DNA of 9,743 bases from Bacillota bacterium (GTDB lineage Bacteria > Bacillota > Clostridia > Lachnospirales > WQUN01). Position numbers and translations under genes: made by a program. This document shows, piece after piece, positions 6,925 to 9,743 of this stretch. The notes under the pieces were generated by a model, which saw nothing but the letters and a program-made list of their open reading frames with translations, was not told where the DNA came from and ran no database searches. The stretch spans positions 1-9,743 of the forward strand of contig WQUN01000205.1 of NCBI GenBank assembly GCA_009782085.1, read 5' to 3'. The number at the start of each line of letters is the position of its first letter. The stretch's first letter is position 1.

Positions 6925-6952
6925 TTGGAATACGTTTGCCAATCATTATCAT
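6925..6952 (+). promoter_or_regulatory. Candidate sigma-70 promoter for flgE
   Basis: TTGGAA (6925-6930) and TATCAT (6947-6952) are spaced by 16 bp in a locally AT-rich stretch that stands out from the GC-rich surroundings. It lies about 130 bp before the flgE ATG and could drive flgE-flbD-motA. Neither box is perfect, and no good sigma-28 or sigma-54 promoter was found in the gap. Confidence 0.35.
6937..6951. promoter_or_regulatory. Fur-like palindrome over the candidate promoter
   Basis: TGCCAATCATTATCA matches the 7-1-7 Fur consensus TGATAATNATTATCA at 12 of 14 defined positions. It sits between the -35 and -10 boxes of the candidate promoter, a typical repressor position. A weaker 10/14 match is at 6835-6849. 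PerR or other Fur-family regulators have similar sites, so the regulator is unresolved. Confidence 0.3.
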
Positions 6953-7009
6953 TTTGCTTGGATACGCTATCCAAAATCCGGGAATAATATGGCATTCGCA
7001 TACAAGGTT

Positions 7010-7058
7010 TTTCCAGTTTCTAGTTTCCAGTTTCTAGCTTCTAGCATCCAGCATCCAG
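7010..7058 (+). repeat. Heptanucleotide tandem array, seven degenerate units
   Basis: Seven contiguous 7-mers of the form YWTCYAG: TTTCCAG, TTTCTAG, TTTCCAG, TTTCTAG, CTTCTAG, CATCCAG, CATCCAG. The array ends 21 bp before the flgE start, directly before its ribosome binding region. Units differ by only one to three bases. Copy-number change would move upstream control elements by 7 bp at a time. Confidence 0.85.
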
Positions 7059-7079
7059 TAACGAAAGGCGGTCATTTCT

Positions 7080-8411
7080 ATGATGCGCTCACTGTTTTCC
7101 GGGGTCTCCGGGCTCCGGATACACCAGACGCGTATGGACGTCATAGCGAACAACATCGCGAACGTCAACACCGTGGCTTTCAAGTCGGCCAGGGTGACTT
7201 TCGCGGAGATATTCAACCAGACGGTCTCCGGGGCCAGCGCCCCGAACGACACGACGGGCCGCGGCGGGGTGAACCCGATGCAAATCGGCCTCGGCTCTTC
7301 CGTGGCCTCCATCGACAAGTTGATGACGCCGGGCGCGTTCGAGAGGACGGACAACCCGCTGGACATGATGGTCGTCGGCGACGGGTTCTTCGTCGTCAGC
7401 GACGCCGCGGGCACCTATTTCACCCGCGCCGGCAATTTCAGCGAGGACCTCCAGGGCAACCTCAGCCTGAACGGCATGAAGCTGATGGGCTGGGACGCCG
7501 TGCGCGACCCGGCCACCGGCCAGTACGCGGTCGCAAAGACGGCCGTCGCGCCGGTCACGGTCGGCGCGGGCAAGAGCTACGCCAACCCGGAGTCCACGAC
7601 GATCATCGACATGGCCGGGAACATCAACCCCCAGGAGGACCCCGTCGTCAACAAGACGATGTCGTTTTTCGACAGCGTCGGGAACAAGTACCTGATGGAC
7701 GTGCGGCTCACCTACGACGCCGCGGTCTCGTCCCCGGCCGCCAGCGTCTGGCACGTCGCGTTCCCGGGCAGCGTCGTCTACGCCAACGAGGACAGGACAA
7801 AGCCGGTAAATATAGCCGCGCTCGCCCCCTTCGACATATCCTTCGACACGAACGGCATGATAACGTCGATAGGCGGCGGGCCCGTGGACCCGCTGAACCC
7901 GGCCTCCTACACCGCCCGGATACCGGTCACGCCGTCCGCCAGGCTCGACCCGTCCGCCACGCTGGGCGGGGGCACGGGTATGCTCAACGTCAATTTCATG
8001 GACCTGCACCAGTTCGTCAACGACAGGACGACGGCCATAGCCACGAACCGCGACGGCAACGCGCCGGGGACGCTCACCGGCCTTAACGTCGGTCCGGACG
8101 GGAAGATCACCGGCATATACTCCAACGGGGCGCAGCGCCTTCTCGCGCAGATACCCCTGGCTAAATTCCAGAACCCGGCCGGCCTCGAAAAGTCCGGCAA
8201 CAACATGTACCGGGCCTCGCCGAACTCCGGGGCCTTCGACGGCATAGGGCTGGAGGGGAACCTCCAGAGCGGCGTGCTGGAGATGTCGAACGTGGACCTG
8301 TCGGCGGAGTTCACGAGCATGATTACCACCCAGCGGGGCTTCCAGGCGAATTCCAGGATAATAACCGCCTCCGACGACATGCTCCAGGAACTGGTGAACC
8401 TGAGGAGATAA
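7080..8411 (+). CDS. flgE: Flagellar hook protein FlgE
   Basis: FlgE polymerises into the hook, the universal joint between motor and filament. The protein is 443 aa. The N-terminus has the rod/hook family signature SGVSGLRIHQTRMDVIANNI with ANVNT (about residues 8-32), then the GxxNPMQIGLG segment and GDGFFVV...YFTRAGNFS. The C-terminus has LQSGVLEMSNVDLSAEF and MITTQRGFQANSRIITASDD (residues 391-443), the paired helix of axial proteins. The middle is the variable hook surface domain. Two ATGs are in tandem (7080, 7083); AAGGCGGT at 7065-7072 serves either. It contains no cysteine, so the spirochaete-type lysinoalanine crosslink is not possible. GC content is high throughout, unlike the AT-richer region just before it. 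Confidence 0.96.
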   Translation: MMRSLFSGVSGLRIHQTRMDVIANNIANVNTVAFKSARVTFAEIFNQTVSGASAPNDTTGRGGVNPMQIGLGSSVASIDKLMTPGAFERTDNPLDMMVVGDGFFVVSDAAGTYFTRAGNFSEDLQGNLSLNGMKLMGWDAVRDPATGQYAVAKTAVAPVTVGAGKSYANPESTTIIDMAGNINPQEDPVVNKTMSFFDSVGNKYLMDVRLTYDAAVSSPAASVWHVAFPGSVVYANEDRTKPVNIAALAPFDISFDTNGMITSIGGGPVDPLNPASYTARIPVTPSARLDPSATLGGGTGMLNVNFMDLHQFVNDRTTAIATNRDGNAPGTLTGLNVGPDGKITGIYSNGAQRLLAQIPLAKFQNPAGLEKSGNNMYRASPNSGAFDGIGLEGNLQSGVLEMSNVDLSAEFTSMITTQRGFQANSRIITASDDMLQELVNLRR

Positions 8412-8419
8412 GACCATCC

Positions 8420-8623
8420 ATGATACGCGTGACCAAGCTGAACGGGACGGAGCTGTGCATCAACAGCGACCTGATCGAATACATCGAATCCACGCCGGAC
8501 ACGACCATCACCATGACGACCGGCCACAAGCTGATCGTCAGGGAGACGGTCCGGGAGGTAACGGACAAGGTCACGGGGCACAAGAGGGAGATACTCCGCG
8601 GCCAAGGGCCGGACGCTCATTAA
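8420..8623 (+). CDS. flbD: FlbD/SwrD family small flagellar protein
   Basis: This 67-aa protein belongs to the FlbD family found between flgE and motA (not the unrelated Caulobacter sigma-54 activator of the same name). Family features are the opening MIRVTKLNGTELCINSDLIEYIE, then TPDTTITMTTGHKLIVRETVREV, a compact beta-rich fold. The B. subtilis member SwrD is reported to raise motor power, which fits the position just before motA. GAGGAG at 8402-8407, in the end of flgE, is the likely ribosome binding site. The gap to flgE is 8 bp. Confidence 0.92.
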   Translation: MIRVTKLNGTELCINSDLIEYIESTPDTTITMTTGHKLIVRETVREVTDKVTGHKREILRGQGPDAH

Positions 8624-8634
8624 CGGCATACGGC

Positions 8635-9402
8635 ATGAGAAAATTTTTCATGATCCCGGCGGCCGTTGTCGGCCTGTTATCCGGGCTGGCCGTTATCGCG
8701 CTCTCCGCGCTCGCCGCGTCGGAATATGACGTCGCCCTGGCGGCGCGCTTTCTCGACGCCCCCGCGGCTTTGATAACGCTCGGAGGCACGGTCGCGGCGG
8801 TCTACGCGGCTTTCCCGCCGTCAACCGTGTTCGAGGGGTTCAAAAGCCTGGCCTGCATTTTTGAAATACCGGACAAAAGCGCCGGCGAGGCCGTCTGGCG
8901 GATCGTCCGCCTGGCGGAGGCCGCCGCCAGAGACGGCGTCCTGGCTATGGAAGAGCTCGCCGCGGACACCGGCGACCCGTTCCTGCGAAAGGGCCTGATG
9001 CTGGCCGCGGACGGCGCGCCGCCGGAGACGATACGCAGCGCGATGGAGACGGAGCTGGAATATCTGAACGAACGCCGCGCCGGCGCGATAGCGGTCTGGG
9101 AATTCATCGCGCAGGCGGCGCCCGCGTGGGGCGTGATCGGCGCGCTGACGGGCCTTGTCGCGGCCCTGCGCTTCCCGGACGGCGCCGGCGCGGCGTGGGC
9201 CGTCCGGGCGGCGCCGGCCGCCGCGCTCTACGGCGTGGCCGCCGCGTATCTCCTGGCGAAGCCGGCCGCGGCCAGGCTGAGGCTCGCGGCGCGCAGGGAG
9301 GCGCTCGTCAGGGGAATGGAGATAGACGGGGTTCTGGCGATCCGCGCCGGCGAGGGGCCGAGGGCGATCCGGGAAAGGCTGGAAAACGCGGCCGGGCCGT
9401 GA
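8635..9402 (+). CDS. motA: Flagellar motor stator protein MotA (divergent)
   Basis: MotA pentamers surround MotB dimers, conduct ions and push on FliG. The protein is 255 aa, normal length, with four hydrophobic segments (about 5-28, 43-60, 153-178 and 187-209) and a large cytoplasmic loop with DPFLRKGLMLAADG and ETIRSAMETELEYLNERR. Kept features: P163 (E. coli P173 position) in AAPAWGVIGA, Y199-G200, P210 (E. coli P222 position), and the C-terminal DGVLAIRAGEGPRAIRERL. Unusual: alanines A170 and A197 stand where PomA has T158 and T186, and the last membrane segments are very Ala-rich. The start has no clear Shine-Dalgarno; coupling to flbD, 11 bp upstream, is likely. No motB follows within the window. 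Confidence 0.9.
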   Translation: MRKFFMIPAAVVGLLSGLAVIALSALAASEYDVALAARFLDAPAALITLGGTVAAVYAAFPPSTVFEGFKSLACIFEIPDKSAGEAVWRIVRLAEAAARDGVLAMEELAADTGDPFLRKGLMLAADGAPPETIRSAMETELEYLNERRAGAIAVWEFIAQAAPAWGVIGALTGLVAALRFPDGAGAAWAVRAAPAAALYGVAAAYLLAKPAAARLRLAARREALVRGMEIDGVLAIRAGEGPRAIRERLENAAGP

Positions 9403-9459
9403 CGCGCGATTGCGCGCATCGTTTCGGAGATAAACTTCTTCTGAATTTGATTTGCGCCT

Positions 9460-9487
9460 TCACCCTGAGCGCGGGGAAAGGATCTTA
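9460..9487 (+). repeat. Degenerate REP-like half copy
   Basis: The phrase CACCCTGAGCGCGGGGAAAG followed by GATCTTA resembles the first half of the full unit starting at 9521 (CATCCTGAGCGCAGCGAAGG then GTCTAAG). It lacks the matching 3' arm and looks like a decayed copy. Confidence 0.5.
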
Positions 9488-9520
9488 CTAGTACAACGTA
9501 TCGTAAATAAAGGCCCAAAT

Positions 9521-9575
9521 GTCATCCTGAGCGCAGCGAAGGGTCTAAGATTCTTCGGCTTCGCCTCAGAATGAC
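9521..9575. repeat. REP-like palindrome of the GTCATCCTGAGCG... type
   Basis: GTCATCCTGAG (9521-9531) pairs with CTCAGAATGAC (9565-9575) apart from one C-A mismatch, and the inner GCG..CGAAG pairs with CTTCGGCTTCGC. Dispersed intergenic repeats with this opening (GTCATcCTGAGCGaAGCGAAG) are found in many unrelated bacterial genomes. It could act as a bidirectional mRNA end-stabiliser or terminator-like hairpin after motA, but no T-run follows. Confidence 0.75.
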
Positions 9576-9577
9576 AA

Positions 9578-9655
9578 TGAGCAGTTACTTCTGGGATGAT
9601 GTACTATACCGGATGCTGAGCAGTTACTTCTGGGATGATGTACTATACCGGATGC
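9578..9655 (+). repeat. Perfect 39-bp tandem duplication
   Basis: Bases 9578-9616 and 9617-9655 are identical over 39 bp (unit begins TGAGCAGTTACTTCTGGGAT and ends TATACCGGATGC). The end of the second unit, CCGGATGC, forms the outermost visible part of the left arm of element B. Identity without any drift suggests recent duplication or an assembly artefact. Confidence 0.95.
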
Positions 9656-9743
9656 AGAAAACATTTGCCGACGACGAGCCGATTCGACGAACGCTTCTGC
9701 GGCGAATCGGCGACAGAGGAGGCTAATGTTTTCGCACTCCGGT
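9647..9743. repeat. Element B: long imperfect palindrome with the same core as element A
   Basis: The outer arms pair as A-CCGGATGC-(A)-GAAAACATT (9647-9665) with AATGTTTTC-GCA-(C)-TCCGG-T (9725-9743), then GCC (9667-9669) with GGC (9721-9723). The inner stem GCCGATTCG (9678-9686) pairs perfectly with CGAATCGGC (9703-9711) and continues with CG/CG past one A-G mismatch. The loop contains ACGCTTC (9691-9697), and GACAGA follows the stem at 9712-9717, exactly as in element A. The palindrome reaches the last base of the window, so it may extend further. Confidence 0.85.

Larger units (their letters stand above)
6657..7079. other. 423-bp repeat-rich intergenic region between flgD and flgE
   Basis: I see no convincing gene on either strand here. 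The region is a mix of short repeat-like pieces: near-identical 15-mers at 6671-6685 and 6756-6770 (13/15 match), a CGGAT/GAT-rich stretch between them (about 6704-6745), a GC-rich hairpin (6788-6808), a second GC-rich piece (about 6850-6890), an AT-rich stretch with TAGAAT three times (6903-6922), a candidate promoter and Fur-like palindrome, and a heptamer array just before flgE. Gaps this long are unusual inside this operon type, where flgD and flgE are commonly close. Confidence 0.7.
9403..9743. other. Non-coding repeat-rich region after motA
   Basis: No credible gene is seen on either strand. In order it holds a weak 5-bp hairpin (9403-9416), a degenerate REP-like copy, a full REP-like palindrome, a 39-bp perfect tandem duplication and element B, which runs to the window edge. 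motB would be expected here. Confidence 0.75.

Noticed and set aside
6989..8086. Open frame of 365 codons overlapping the heptamer array and flgE, beginning MAFAYKVFPVSS
   Set aside because: It is the shifted frame of flgE: after position 7080 it is rich in Arg, Gly and His, the usual out-of-frame product of GC-rich genes, with no ribosome binding site or known domain.
7089..8417. 442-codon minus-strand open frame opposite flgE
   Set aside because: An antisense shadow of a GC-rich gene; its composition is typical of reverse-frame translation and it lies wholly over a well-identified gene.
9403..9416. Terminator hairpin right after motA (CGCGC-GATT-GCGCG)
   Set aside because: Only a five-base stem with no T-run, and easily produced by chance in GC-rich sequence.
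1..9743. CRISPR array, tRNA, rRNA or prophage genes
   Set aside because: No regularly spaced direct repeats with unique spacers, no cloverleaf or rRNA sequence, and no transposase or phage protein motif were seen; the only tandem arrays are the heptamers, the 9-bp units and the 39-bp pair.

Overview
This window is a GC-rich piece of a bacterial flagellar gene cluster. All genes lie on the + strand, in the order fliG - fliH - fliI - fliJ - (YlxF/FlbB/MotE-like) - fliK - flgD - [423 bp gap] - flgE - flbD - motA. This order is shared by Clostridia/Bacilli, Synergistota, Deltaproteobacteria-like groups and spirochaetes. FlgE has no cysteine, so it cannot form the lysinoalanine crosslink of spirochaete hooks, which argues against a spirochaete. 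A Synergistota- or Clostridia-like anaerobe is my best guess, held loosely.

Layout. Bases 1-124 are non-coding and carry a long hairpin (element A) just before fliG. From 125 to 4542 the five genes fliG, fliH, fliI, fliJ and the YlxF/FlbB-like gene overlap or nearly touch: rotor switch ring, export ATPase with its regulator and chaperone escort, and a membrane coiled-coil protein. fliK (hook length) and flgD (hook cap) follow after short gaps. Bases 6657-7079 hold no gene but are dense in repeats: a GC-rich hairpin, short direct repeats, a seven-copy heptanucleotide tandem array and a candidate promoter overlapped by a Fur-like palindrome. flgE (hook), flbD and motA (stator) come next. Bases 9403-9743 hold no gene; motB, normally next to motA, does not start within the 341 bp available. 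That stretch has two copies of a REP-like sequence, a perfect 39-bp tandem duplication and a second long hairpin (element B).

How the genes work together: FliG is the rotor target of MotA; FliH, FliI and FliJ energise export of rod and hook proteins; FliK and FlgD control hook length and assembly; FlgE is the hook; FlbD and MotA concern motor power.

Most notable observations: (1) elements A and B share an almost identical roughly 42-nt core hairpin, while their outer arms differ completely in sequence and yet each is self-complementary, the pattern of a structured RNA or palindromic mobile element; (2) fliI has no ATG, GTG or TTG start able to include its conserved N-terminus, and the best candidate is an ACG at ideal spacing from a perfect AGGAGG; (3) heptamer repeats and a Fur-like site lie in front of the hook gene; (4) MotA has alanine at both positions that are the ion-linked threonines of PomA.
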